Source of the DNA: an uncultured Lachnospiraceae bacterium
GTDB lineage: Bacteria > Bacillota > Clostridia > Lachnospirales > Lachnospiraceae
Direction: 5' to 3'
DNA length: 58,734 nt
NCBI GenBank assembly: GCA_910585995.1
Contig: CAJUGG010000100.1
Coordinates: 1-58,734, forward strand
This document shows positions 51,027-58,734 of this stretch, one piece after another (position 1 is the first letter of the stretch; the number at the start of each line of letters is the position of its first letter). The notes under the pieces are model-generated. The model made no database searches. It was not told the origin of the DNA and saw only the letters and a program-made list of their open reading frames with translations. Position numbers and translations under genes: made by a program.

Positions 51027-52030
51027 AGATCTGGAAGAAAATCGATAAGACCCAACAGTTTTTGTGTGTGATTATTCTGGTGTATATGGTGGTTGTGTCT
51101 ATGCGCAACGCCCAGTTCTTAACCCTAACCACTCTTTTTAATATGGTAAGGTCTTCGGCAGGCACGACCATCCTGGCCATGGGGGTACTGGTGATCATGA
51201 TTGCCGGTGGTATCGATGTATCGTTCCCGGCTATTGCGATCTTTGGAGGGTATACTTCTCTGAGGCTATGTATGGCGTATGGTATCGAAAGCCTTGTGGT
51301 GACATTTGCGATCTCGATCTTGATCGGTGTGGTCTTGGGGGTCATCAATGCGCTTCTTATTAATATGCTGAAGCTGGAACCATTTATCATCACGTTGTCA
51401 ACTGCGAGTGTGTATTTTGGACTGATGACGATTCTGGTGGGCACAAAGAATGTAGGTGCCAGCGATCTGCCGGCACAGTTTAAGATGTTAAGCTCAGCCA
51501 AACTGATCACGACCACCAACGCGTATGGCGGGACGATTGGATTATCGGTCTTTATCATCCCTGTGGTCCTGTGTGTGGTGGCTACCTGGTTTCTCCTGAA
51601 TAAAACGCTGATCGGCAAAGGAATCTTTGCTATGGGTTGCAATAATGAAGCTGCAAGAAGGGCTGGATTTAATGTCAATCTGCTTAGAATCTTTATCTTT
51701 GGATATTCAGGTGTCCTGGCGGGCATCATGGGCATCATCTACATAGCAGGAACCAACTCCGTCAATCCAGTCTCTTTGGTGGGTACAGAGATGTCTGTAA
51801 TCGCCTGTGTGGTGATTGGAGGAGCGGCGCCACAGGGCGGATATGGAAGGATCTTCGGTACTTTGCTGGGTGTGATCTTATACTATCTCTTTAACCAGAC
51901 CCTGATCTATCTGGGACTTTCGGCCTCCTGGCAGGATTTCTTTATGGGGATTGTGCTGTTGTTCAGTATTATCACCACTTCTTATCAGAGGCGGCTCAAA
52001 GACCGGAAGAACTTTATATATACAGAATAG
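51023..52030 (+). CDS. CUT2-family sugar ABC transporter permease (RbsC-like), first
   Basis: Membrane protein of 335 residues with eight to ten helices. The family motif region GVLVIMIAGGIDVSFPAIAIFGGY, the GVINALLINMLKLEPFIITLST segment and the C-terminal GGAAPQGGYGRIFGTLLGVIL, typical of RbsC-like permeases, are all seen. It overlaps the ATPase gene by 4 bp and is followed after 15 bp by a second permease, so the channel is probably a heterodimer as in AI-2 (LsrCD) importers. Confidence 0.93.
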   Translation: MKIWKKIDKTQQFLCVIILVYMVVVSMRNAQFLTLTTLFNMVRSSAGTTILAMGVLVIMIAGGIDVSFPAIAIFGGYTSLRLCMAYGIESLVVTFAISILIGVVLGVINALLINMLKLEPFIITLSTASVYFGLMTILVGTKNVGASDLPAQFKMLSSAKLITTTNAYGGTIGLSVFIIPVVLCVVATWFLLNKTLIGKGIFAMGCNNEAARRAGFNVNLLRIFIFGYSGVLAGIMGIIYIAGTNSVNPVSLVGTEMSVIACVVIGGAAPQGGYGRIFGTLLGVILYYLFNQTLIYLGLSASWQDFFMGIVLLFSIITTSYQRRLKDRKNFIYTE

Positions 52031-52045
52031 AGAAGGAGAGGCGAC

Positions 52046-53068
52046 ATGAAGAAGATAAGAGAATATCTTAACAGAGATATATCCATGGTGATTTTGTTCG
52101 GATTTTTCCTGGCGATCTGTCTGGTGATGATTGTGAGTTTTGGAACCAGCATGTTCAATGGCACTACACTGGCAAGTATGGCGTTTCAGTTGTCAGAGGT
52201 GGCAGTGCTTGCATTTGGGATGGCTTTGTGTATGCTTTTAGGGGGAATCGATCTCTCCATCGTAGCCATTGCCAATCTGGCCAGCCTGGTATCTGCGATG
52301 GTTCTGACGGGGCGTTTCTTTGATGTGGAAGCAGTGGGGCAGCCGGTGACGATCCTGGTGGCTGTGGTAGTGGCAATCCTGCTCAGCGTCTTGTGTGGAT
52401 GTATCAATGGTGTGATTATATCGAAATTTTCGGTATCCCCGATTGTGGCAACCTTGTCTACGATGACATTTTACTCTGGCATTGCCATGGGGATTACGGG
52501 CGGGAACAGTATCGGCGGATATCCGAGTTCTTTTATAAAATTTGGAAATGGGATGATCGCGGGGATTCCTATGGTATTTATCGTGGCAGTGATTGTCTTT
52601 GTGGTATTGATTCTGGCACTGGATCATACCAAGATCGGGCATGAGATCCACTATATCGGTGAGAATCATACGGCTTCTCGTTTTACGGGGATTGACAATG
52701 AGAAGGTTATTATGAAGGTGTACAGTATCTCCGGATTGATGGCGGGGATTGCTTCTCTGATTATTATGGCCAGATCAGACTCGGCGCGCTGTGGATATGG
52801 AGATACGTATCAGCTGCAGGTGATTATGATCTCTGTCTTGGGCGGTATTAGTCCGTCGGGCGGAAAAGGAAGGCTGTATGGAGTGTTTATTGCGACGTTT
52901 TGTATGCAGTTGATGCAGACGGCGTTTACATTGTGGCAGTTTTCGCCGTATTCTAAGAAGCTGATCTGGGGTATGATGCTGCTGGTGATTATGTTGATTA
53001 ATATGGTGCAGGAACGTGTGACACAGAAGGCGAAAATCCGCGAGATGCAGGCGAAGAGAGCGGGGTAG
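52046..53068 (+). CDS. CUT2-family sugar ABC transporter permease (RbsC-like), second
   Basis: Permease of 340 residues, homologous to the preceding protein. It has FGMALCMLLGGIDLSIVAIANLASL, GCINGVIISKFSVSPIVATLSTMTFYSG and the C-terminal SVLGGISPSGGKGRLYGVFIATF. AAGGAG precedes the ATG at the right distance. It ends the SIS-binding protein-ATPase-permease-permease operon. The stop is immediately followed by hairpin copy G. The sugar cannot be named; a hexose, pentose or AI-2-like compound is likely. Confidence 0.93.
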   Translation: MKKIREYLNRDISMVILFGFFLAICLVMIVSFGTSMFNGTTLASMAFQLSEVAVLAFGMALCMLLGGIDLSIVAIANLASLVSAMVLTGRFFDVEAVGQPVTILVAVVVAILLSVLCGCINGVIISKFSVSPIVATLSTMTFYSGIAMGITGGNSIGGYPSSFIKFGNGMIAGIPMVFIVAVIVFVVLILALDHTKIGHEIHYIGENHTASRFTGIDNEKVIMKVYSISGLMAGIASLIIMARSDSARCGYGDTYQLQVIMISVLGGISPSGGKGRLYGVFIATFCMQLMQTAFTLWQFSPYSKKLIWGMMLLVIMLINMVQERVTQKAKIREMQAKRAG

Positions 53069-53336
53069 GCCCAAGGGGGGAGCACGTCTTTTGGCCTTGG
53101 GGATGCAAGTGCCCGCCGCCTTTGGGGGCGCCCGGCCTTGCACAAAGGTCTGCATAGAGTGTATCGGACAGTCGGCGTATCTTGTTCGCCTCAATCGGAC
53201 ACGAGTGTCCGCCTGAGTCGTACAAGATACGCCGACTGTCCGCTCCAATCTACACAGCACTCTTTGTGCAAGACCGGGCACCCCCAAAGGCGGCGGGCAC
53301 TTACATCCTGAGGCCAAAAGGCTCGCACACTTGGGC
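53069..53336 (+). repeat. nested hairpin element, copy G
   Basis: The core is 53148-53260, forward. The outer arms of about 78 bp (53069-53147 and 53261-53336) share AAGTGCCCGCCGCCTTTGGG and GGCACCCGG/TTGCACAAAG, with more mismatches (about ten) in the outer half than other copies. The left arm begins directly after the permease stop at 53068. The inner stem CGGCGTATCTTG pairs perfectly with CAAGATACGCCG. Confidence 0.92.
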
Positions 53337-53377
53337 GGAATGAATATGAGATTGGGAAGGGGGATGGAGAGATCGTT

Positions 53378-54010
53378 ATGAGATTGAGGGATGGGTGTAG
53401 ATTTTATTTGTTGATGTTTTTGGTGGGGGGATTGGCGGGGAGTGTTTGCAGGTTGTCTGATTTTTTTCCTTATGATAGTCTGTGGGGTTTGTCTTCGATT
53501 GCGACGTTATTTGGGTTTTGGATTGCGAGTGTGGGGGTGATTACTTATCTTAGTGTGTCAAATATAGGGGCGTTTATGAATACGTTTTTGTATATGTTTG
53601 GTATGACTTGCAGTTTTTATGGGCTGAAATATTTGTTGGAGTTTTTTATTCCACTGTTTTCTAATGACGGGCGGTTTCAGATGGAGTTGTTTTTGGTGTA
53701 CTCTGTGTTGGCTGTTGTCTGTGGTGTGGGGAGTTTTGTTTTATATTTTCTTAATAGGAAGGATTGGGTTGGGGCTGTATTGTGTGCGTTGCCGGCGAGC
53801 GGGATGTTGGCGGAGGCGGTGGGATGTCTGTTAGTCCTTTTTAATAAGAGGATGTTATTGGGGCAGACGATTTTTGACTTTGTGTTTGCGCTGGGGTTTG
53901 GGATTTTGTTTTTTAAAAGGGTGGGTCATAAGGTCTTGTATATGGTGACGATGGTGGTTGTAACGGTGGTCGTGTATGGGGTTGTCTATCGGCCGTATCT
54001 GCCGGTTTGA
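53378..54010 (+). CDS. uncharacterised polytopic membrane protein
   Basis: Protein of 210 residues with six or more hydrophobic segments (FYLLMFLVGGLAGSVC, LSSIATLFGFWIASVGVITYL, LYMVTMVVVTVVVYGVVY). It resembles small permease-like membrane proteins of the DUF6518 type, but I am not sure. GGAGAG precedes the ATG at 53378. Base use is extreme: this strand is very rich in G and T and poor in C, unlike its neighbours, which suggests recent arrival or low expression. There is no operon partner. Confidence 0.65.
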   Translation: MRLRDGCRFYLLMFLVGGLAGSVCRLSDFFPYDSLWGLSSIATLFGFWIASVGVITYLSVSNIGAFMNTFLYMFGMTCSFYGLKYLLEFFIPLFSNDGRFQMELFLVYSVLAVVCGVGSFVLYFLNRKDWVGAVLCALPASGMLAEAVGCLLVLFNKRMLLGQTIFDFVFALGFGILFFKRVGHKVLYMVTMVVVTVVVYGVVYRPYLPV

Positions 54011-54057
54011 TTCATGGTAATAGGTTTGATGGCGAAGACTGCGGCTTTACGGATGAG

Positions 54058-55011
54058 TTATGGCAGTCGGAGGATGCGGCGGTAGCAGTAGTAGTTGTTG
54101 GACAGGGTGCTTGTGTAGGGTGCCTGGCGGTAGAAGGCGGTGTAGCAGGGGAGGGTGTAGATTGCTCCGTCACCACCGCAGAGGGAGCATCCGCCGTCGC
54201 CGCCTTTGGTGAATTGGGTGTTGTCGATGATCTCCATCTGATAGGAGTCGTAGGCGATCATAAGGCCTAGCATATTTGGGGTTTCTAAGATATGGGAGGT
54301 CTGCTCCTGGTAGTCAATGGTGGAGCCTACATGGAAGATCTCGTCTATGACATCTTCCAGAGTGTCGCCCCAGCGAAACAGAGTGCGCGCGCCTCCGTTG
54401 CAAAGATATTCCCACTCGTCTTCGGTGGCCAGGGTAAAGGGGCCTTTTTTGAGTGATGGAATGACTTCGGAGAGTGAGAGAGCATCTTCTTCGAGAAAGC
54501 GGATATCTGTTTCGACAATCAGATCCCCGATATCCGCAGTGCGCAAAGGGGACAGGCACTCGGACAGCTGCTGGTTCCATTTACTGATAAAACCATCCCA
54601 ATATTCATAGCCGAGTTCGGATATCTCTTCTTTCATGCTTTTTAATTCTTCTGCAAATTCTGCACGCAGTTCTTCTGCTTTTGCCTCATCTCCATCTGCC
54701 ATTGCTTTTTGAATCTGTTCTTGATAATCCTCCTGCATTTCTTCGATACCTTGCTGATAATATTCATGCCCCGCCTCAAATTCTTCCTGTAAACCTTTCA
54801 AGACGCCATCCCCAAGTGAACATTTGCTCACATCCCATCCTAAAGTTACATTTTTTTGCCCCGCTACATAGACAAACTGACTGCCCTCATACTCCAAAAG
54901 CCACGTTTCCCTTTCGATTCCATTCATCTCTGTTTTAATCGTTTTCAAAAACCGAAAATCCATCTCCAACGATTCAATCTTCTTCCGAACCTCTTCTAAC
55001 CTTTCCAACAT
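54058..55011 (-). CDS. FGE/SUMF1-like domain protein with coiled-coil N-terminus
   Basis: Protein of 317 residues. The first 170 residues are Glu/Lys/Gln-rich and helical (LQEEFEAGHEYYQQGIEEMQEDYQEQ...). The second half resembles the formylglycine-generating enzyme fold: FTLATEDEWEYLCNGGARTLFRWGDTLEDV matches the LPTEAEWEYAARGG...WG block, and GLMIAYDSYQMEIID and the C-terminal YYCYRRILRLP match later blocks. The paired catalytic Cys of true FGE is not obvious; a GGCSLCGGDG segment is present. It may bind rather than oxidise. ATG 55011 has AGGAG upstream. It stands alone. Confidence 0.65.
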   Translation of the reverse strand: MLERLEEVRKKIESLEMDFRFLKTIKTEMNGIERETWLLEYEGSQFVYVAGQKNVTLGWDVSKCSLGDGVLKGLQEEFEAGHEYYQQGIEEMQEDYQEQIQKAMADGDEAKAEELRAEFAEELKSMKEEISELGYEYWDGFISKWNQQLSECLSPLRTADIGDLIVETDIRFLEEDALSLSEVIPSLKKGPFTLATEDEWEYLCNGGARTLFRWGDTLEDVIDEIFHVGSTIDYQEQTSHILETPNMLGLMIAYDSYQMEIIDNTQFTKGGDGGCSLCGGDGAIYTLPCYTAFYRQAPYTSTLSNNYYCYRRILRLP

Positions 55012-55197
55012 CACAACTCTCCTCATATTAAAGATCCAATAACTATTCATAGTTTACCTGCTACTCTCCCAATTCTACCACCCACCCCTCTGCCTGACAA
55101 CTACAAGTTACATCCCCCCTCTTCCCTTCCTATCATAGGCGCAGTGAAGATTGTAAGGACGAACGAGAAGCAGCAATACTCCGTCCCCACAATCCCA

Positions 55198-55393
55198 GGT
55201 GCAGCCAAGGGGACGGGTGTCGGGGGTGGTACTAATAGTGCTGTGTAGATTGGAGCGGACATTCTGCCGCTTTTGTATGAGCCAGACGAACACGCCCGCG
55301 TGTACGGCTGGCTCATACAAAAGCGGCGGAATGTCCGATACATTCTATGCAGACATTAGTACCACCCCCGGCGTCCGCCCCCTTGGCTGCACC
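55198..55393 (-). repeat. nested hairpin element, copy H
   Basis: The core 55238-55354 is in reverse orientation. The outer arms 55198-55237 and 55355-55393 read GGTGCAGCCAAGGGG then CGGGGGTGGTACTAAT and its complement with about four changes. It lies between the divergent FGE-like gene and the ribosomal operon, ending 57 bp before the S10 operon -35. The 186 bp to its left, up to 55012, hold no other feature. Confidence 0.93.
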
Positions 55394-55450
55394 GTCGCCC
55401 CCTCCACATCCCAGGCTAAAAAAAATCTCGCAAAAATTGCAAAAAAGTAC

Positions 55451-55479
55451 TTGCAAACTCCCAAACTTTCCTATATAAT
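55451..55479 (+). promoter_or_regulatory. S10 ribosomal operon promoter
   Basis: TTGCAA (55451-55456), 17 bp, perfect TATAAT (55474-55479). It would start transcription near 55486 and give a leader of about 230 nt before rpsJ. Confidence 0.85.
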
Positions 55480-55485
55480 AACAAA

Positions 55486-55715
55486 CGTTGTGACATTGAT
55501 AGCAAAGAAGCGTGAGGTTGCCGCGCTAGTGCGTGGGTTTTCCGTGGAGCGAATGTCAAGTTAGCAAACTGGCGACAAGTCACTGTACAAGTTAAAACCG
55601 TCCTTTCAAAAAAGGAGACGACGTGTGTAAGTCCCTGTGACACACACGGGAGAGTGTCCAGTCACCGCTTGTCGTACTGGTAGTTAATAGTACGAATAAG
55701 GAGGCGACTTTTTTT
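55486..55715 (+). promoter_or_regulatory. structured leader of the S10 operon
   Basis: About 230 nt between promoter and rpsJ. It holds several possible stems, for example GCGACAAG with CTTGTCG, CGTGTGT with ACACACG, and GTACTGG...GTACGA near the ribosome site AAGGAGG. Long leaders before rpsJ in Firmicutes carry autoregulatory RNA structures. I cannot assign a named family. Confidence 0.55.
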
Positions 55716-56033
55716 ATGGCAAGTCAAGTAATGAGAATCACAATGAAAGCATATGACCACCAGCTGATCGATGCATCCGCAAAAAAGATCATCGAGACAG
55801 TGAAAAAGACGGGATCACAGGTGAGCGGACCAGTACCCCTTCCGACAAAAAAGGAAGTAATCACAATCATCCGCGCCGTACACAAATACAAAGATTCCCG
55901 CGAGCAGTTCGAGCAGAGAACTCATAAAAGACTGATTGATATCATCGCACCGACGCAGAAGACGGTAGACGCTCTGTCCCGCCTTGAGATGCCTGCAGGT
56001 GTGTATGTTGATATTAAAATGAAAACCAAGTAA
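55716..56033 (+). CDS. rpsJ: 30S ribosomal protein S10
   Basis: Protein of 105 residues, full length: MRITMKAYDHQLIDASAKKI, the conserved SGPVPLPTKKEVITI loop, and the C-terminal SRLEMPAGVYVDIKMK. It is part of the 30S head and also the NusE antitermination factor. AAGGAGG precedes the ATG. First gene of the S10 operon. Confidence 0.98.
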   Translation: MASQVMRITMKAYDHQLIDASAKKIIETVKKTGSQVSGPVPLPTKKEVITIIRAVHKYKDSREQFEQRTHKRLIDIIAPTQKTVDALSRLEMPAGVYVDIKMKTK

Positions 56034-56131
56034 ACCATGCATGGTGCACGAGGCTAAAATTAAGAAAATCCTGCGGCTAGAATGAATGTGCTCACGCATT
56101 CCGCTGTAGAGAAAACAGGAGGAAATGAATA

Positions 56132-56767
56132 ATGAAGAAAGCTATTTTGGCGACAAAAGTCGGAATGACTCAGATCTTCAACGAAGACGGAGTGTTGACT
56201 CCCGTTACCGTATTGCAGGCTGGTCCATGTGTCGTGACTCAGGTTAAGACCGTTGAGAACGACGGATACAACGCAGTGCAGGTGGGCTTCGTTGATACCA
56301 GGGAGAAACTGGTAAACAAACCGAAAAAAGGACACTTTGATAAAGCTGGCGTTGCTTATAAGAAATTTATCAGAGAGTTAAAATTAGAGAATGCTTCTGA
56401 ATATCAGGTAGCACAGGAGATCAAAGCAGACATGTTCGCAGCGGGCGACAAGATTGATGCGACAGCAATCTCCAAAGGAAAAGGCTTCCAGGGCGCGATC
56501 AAGAGACTTGGACAGCACAGAGGACCCATGGCTCATGGTTCCAAGTTCCATCGTCATCAAGGTTCCAATGGTGCATGTTCCGATCCAAGTAAGGTGTTCA
56601 AAGGAAAAGGAATGCCAGGACATATGGGTTCTAAGCAGATCACCATCCAGAACTTAGAAGTCGTGAAAGTGGATGCAGAAAATAATTTATTGTTGGTAAA
56701 AGGTGCAGTACCAGGACCTAAGAAAGCTTTAGTTACCATCAAAGAAACTGTGAAATCCGGTAAGTAA
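56132..56767 (+). CDS. rplC: 50S ribosomal protein L3
   Basis: Protein of 211 residues: MKKAILATKVGMTQIFNEDG at the start, and the central GPMAHGSKFHRHQGSNGACSDPSKVFKGKGMPGHMG extension that reaches the peptidyl-transferase centre. One of the first proteins to bind 23S rRNA. AGGAGG precedes the ATG. The 98-bp gap after rpsJ holds only the ribosome site. Confidence 0.98.
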   Translation: MKKAILATKVGMTQIFNEDGVLTPVTVLQAGPCVVTQVKTVENDGYNAVQVGFVDTREKLVNKPKKGHFDKAGVAYKKFIRELKLENASEYQVAQEIKADMFAAGDKIDATAISKGKGFQGAIKRLGQHRGPMAHGSKFHRHQGSNGACSDPSKVFKGKGMPGHMGSKQITIQNLEVVKVDAENNLLLVKGAVPGPKKALVTIKETVKSGK

Positions 56768-56795
56768 GGTTTGAAGGGAAAGGAGGAACACACAG

Positions 56796-57416
56796 ATGGC
56801 AAACGTATCTGTTTATAATATGGAAGGCAAAGAAGTTGGCACGATGGAGTTAAACGATGCGGTATTTGGTGTTGATGTGAATGAGCACCTGGTACACATG
56901 GCAGTCGTGGCACAGCTTGCAAATAAGAGACAGGGAACGCAGAAAGCAAAGACTCGTTCCGAGGTGTCCGGCGGCGGAAGAAAGCCGTGGAGACAGAAAG
57001 GAACCGGACATGCACGTCAGGGTTCCACAAGAGCGCCCCAGTGGACCGGCGGCGGTGTAGTATTTGCTCCAACACCGAGAGATTACACGATTCGCTTAAA
57101 TAAAAAAGAAAAAAGACTGGCGCTCAAATCCGCTCTGACCAGCAGAGTGCAGGAGCAGAAGTTTATCGTGTTGGATGAACTGAAGTTTGATGAGATTAAG
57201 ACCAAAAAGATGCAGGCAGTTTTAGACGCACTTAAAGTGTCTAAAGCGCTGGTTGTTCTCAATGAGAATGACGAGAAGGTTGTAAAGTCTGCGAGAAACA
57301 TTGAAAATGTGCAGACAGCTTTGACCAATACCATTAACGTATACGATATTTTAAAATACAATACCGTGATCGTTACAAAAGCTGCTGTCGCAACCATCGA
57401 GGAGGTATATGCGTAA
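56796..57416 (+). CDS. rplD: 50S ribosomal protein L4
   Basis: Protein of 206 residues with the long basic loop QKAKTRSEVSGGGRKPWRQKGTGHARQGSTRAPQWTGGGVVFAPTPRDY that lines the exit tunnel, a site of macrolide resistance changes. The KPWRQKGTG core looks wild type. In some bacteria L4 represses its own operon. GGAGG precedes the ATG. The stop codon shares one base with rplW. Confidence 0.98.
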   Translation: MANVSVYNMEGKEVGTMELNDAVFGVDVNEHLVHMAVVAQLANKRQGTQKAKTRSEVSGGGRKPWRQKGTGHARQGSTRAPQWTGGGVVFAPTPRDYTIRLNKKEKRLALKSALTSRVQEQKFIVLDELKFDEIKTKKMQAVLDALKVSKALVVLNENDEKVVKSARNIENVQTALTNTINVYDILKYNTVIVTKAAVATIEEVYA

Positions 57417-57715
57417 TGGCTGATATTAAATACTATGATGTAATCCTAAAGCCGGTGATCACAGAAAAGAGCATGGCTGCCATGGGTGAGAAAAAATACA
57501 CATTCCTCGTTCATACAGACGCGACCAAGTCTCAGGTGAAAGAGGCCGTGGAGAAGATGTTTGCCGGCACAAAAGTAAAGAGCGTCAACACCATGAACTG
57601 CGACGGTAAGAAAAAAAGACGCGGTATGGTAGTTGGTAAGACCGCAAAGACGAAGAAGGCAATCGTACAGCTGACCGCTGACAGCAAAGATATCGAGATT
57701 TACGAGGGTCTGTAA
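57416..57715 (+). CDS. rplW: 50S ribosomal protein L23
   Basis: Protein of 99 residues: YYDVILKPVITEKSMAAMGEKKYTFLVHTDATKSQVKEAVEKMF and the VNTMNCDGKKKRRG loop. It sits at the tunnel exit and docks trigger factor and SRP. Its ATG overlaps the rplD stop by one base, giving tight coupling. Confidence 0.98.
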   Translation: MADIKYYDVILKPVITEKSMAAMGEKKYTFLVHTDATKSQVKEAVEKMFAGTKVKSVNTMNCDGKKKRRGMVVGKTAKTKKAIVQLTADSKDIEIYEGL

Positions 57716-57789
57716 GATCCTCCAAAGATTGCCACCTATATGTTTACTACAAACATGATGACTAAAGTAGATTGAAAGGAGATAAAGTA

Positions 57790-58632
57790 ATGGGAATTAA
57801 AACCTATCGCCCATATACACCTTCTAGAAGACATATGTCTGGATATGATTTCGCTGAGATCACCAAGACGGTGCCAGAGAAATCCTTAGTAAGTTCTCTT
57901 AAGAAAAATGCCGGACGTAATGCACAAGGTAAGATCACAGTAAGACACCGCGGAGGCGGACATAAGAGAAAATACAGAATCATTGATTTCAAGAGAAGGA
58001 AAGACGGGATTCCGGCAAAAGTGATCGGAATCGAGTACGATCCTAACAGAACCGCTAATATCGCACTGATCTGCTATGCAGACGGCGAAAAAGCATATAT
58101 TCTTGCACCACAGGGTCTGACGGACGGCATGGTTGTTATGAATGGTCCGGAAGCAGAGGTGCATGTGGGCAACTGCCTGCCGCTGGAGAATATCCCGGTT
58201 GGTACACTGGTTCACAACGTAGAGCTGTATGCAGGCAAGGGAGGCCAGCTGGTCCGCTCCGCAGGCAACAGTGCACAGCTTATGGCAAAAGAAGGAAAAT
58301 ACGCTACACTGCGTATGCCATCTGGTGAGATGAGAATGGTATCCATCAACTGTCGTGCAACCGTCGGCGTCGTAGGCAACGGCGAGCACAACCTGATCAA
58401 CATCGGTAAAGCAGGACGGAAACGTCACATGGGTATCAGACCTACCGTTCGTGGTTCTGTTATGAACCCCAACGACCATCCACATGGTGGTGGAGAAGGA
58501 AAGACTGGTATCGGTCGTCCGGGTCCATGTACACCATGGGGCAAGCCGGCACTTGGACTGAAGACAAGAAAGAAAAACAAGAAGTCCAATAAACTGATCG
58601 TAAGAAGAAGAGACGGCAGAACGATTAAATAA
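57790..58632 (+). CDS. rplB: 50S ribosomal protein L2
   Basis: Protein of 280 residues: MGIKTYRPYTPSRRHMSGYDF at the start, RHRGGGHKRKYRIIDFKR, and the conserved C-terminal VMNPNDHPHGGGEGKTGIGRP with the essential His. It is needed for subunit association and peptidyl transfer. The ATG at 57790 has AAAGGAG upstream. An in-frame start 18 bp earlier overlaps the ribosome site and is rejected. Confidence 0.98.
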   Translation: MGIKTYRPYTPSRRHMSGYDFAEITKTVPEKSLVSSLKKNAGRNAQGKITVRHRGGGHKRKYRIIDFKRRKDGIPAKVIGIEYDPNRTANIALICYADGEKAYILAPQGLTDGMVVMNGPEAEVHVGNCLPLENIPVGTLVHNVELYAGKGGQLVRSAGNSAQLMAKEGKYATLRMPSGEMRMVSINCRATVGVVGNGEHNLINIGKAGRKRHMGIRPTVRGSVMNPNDHPHGGGEGKTGIGRPGPCTPWGKPALGLKTRKKNKKSNKLIVRRRDGRTIK

Positions 58633-58651
58633 TTAAAAGGAGGTTTCACCA

Positions 58652-58734
58652 ATGGCTCGTTCATTAAAAAAAGGACCATTTGCAGATGCTAGCTTACTGA
58701 AAAAAGTAGACGCTATGAATGCGAGCGGAAACAA
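58652..58734 (+). CDS. rpsS: 30S ribosomal protein S19 (partial, cut by window edge)
   Basis: First 27 residues only: MARSLKKGPFADASLLKKVD, then AMNASGN, the classic S19 N-terminus. AAAGGAGG precedes the ATG, 19 bp after the rplB stop. The rest lies outside the window. Confidence 0.95.
   Translation, partial: MARSLKKGPFADASLLKKVDAMNASGN

Noticed and set aside
6546..55393. CRISPR array
   Set aside because: The eight repeats are kilobases apart, have no uniform spacers, and no cas genes are present.

Overview
The window looks like the chromosome of a gut-type Lachnospiraceae (Clostridia, Bacillota). The evidence is the strong AGGAGG ribosome sites, typical TTGACA/TATAAT promoters, families common in that group (DUF4317, DUF1700/DUF4097/PspC stress operon, UPF0251-NifX fusion, PAS-type hybrid kinases, propeller-type solute-binding lipoproteins) and the S10 ribosomal protein operon at the right edge. 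I see no tRNA, rRNA, CRISPR array or prophage. The only classical mobile DNA is a broken IS3-type transposase fragment at the left edge.

Layout. 1-3.6 kb: IS3 remnant, then a reverse-strand response regulator / kinase / ABC ATPase / permease operon of the peptide-antibiotic sensing and export type. 3.7-6.6 kb: ADP-ribosylglycohydrolase, IbrA-like PAPS-reductase-family protein and IbrB-like ParB protein in one tight operon. 6.9-9.8 kb: RidA, a D-lactate-dehydrogenase-like enzyme and a DUF4317 protein. 10.2-14 kb: orphan MsmK/UgpC-type sugar ABC ATPase, PucR/CdaR-type regulator, GH25-like cell-wall enzyme, one unknown. 14.4-19.1 kb: hybrid sensor kinase, and a convergent PhoB-type two-component pair. 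19.6-27.6 kb: two propeller-fused solute-binding lipoproteins, two sugar-type permeases and an HlyD-like adaptor, without their own ATPase. 27.6-31.2 kb: PurF-like protein lacking the amidotransferase cysteine, then padR-DUF1700-DUF4097-pspC. 31.4-37.8 kb: unknown gene with sbcD-sbcC, then a ketopantoate-reductase-like gene. 37.8-42.7 kb: a second regulator/kinase/ABC/FtsX operon. 43-47.5 kb: UPF0251-NifX, beta-CASP nuclease, methyltransferase, SipW-like signal peptidase. 47.6-53.1 kb: SIS isomerase and an Rbs-type sugar importer. 53.4-55 kb: membrane protein and FGE-like protein. 55.4 kb to the end: rpsJ-rplC-rplD-rplW-rplB-rpsS.

The most striking content is a dispersed family of eight large nested hairpins (190-310 bp) at about 6.7, 8.6, 14.1, 19.3, 42.9, 44.1, 53.2 and 55.3 kb. 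Each has the same roughly 115-bp polar core: GTCTGCATAGARTGTATC followed by GGACA on one side, and TGTCC followed by GCTCCAATCTACACAGCAC on the other. The core is flanked by near-perfect outer arms whose sequence is different at every locus. Both core orientations occur. In two copies the arm encodes the last codons of the neighbouring gene. I do not recognise this as a named element. It is my main candidate for an undescribed system.

Regulatory logic can also be read. Two divergent promoters around the hairpin at 19.3 kb carry identical-geometry direct-repeat boxes (7+4+7, then 10 bp to the -10). This ties the PhoB-type regulator to its own gene and to the solute-binding operon. padR and the UPF0251-NifX gene each have a palindrome over their own promoter.
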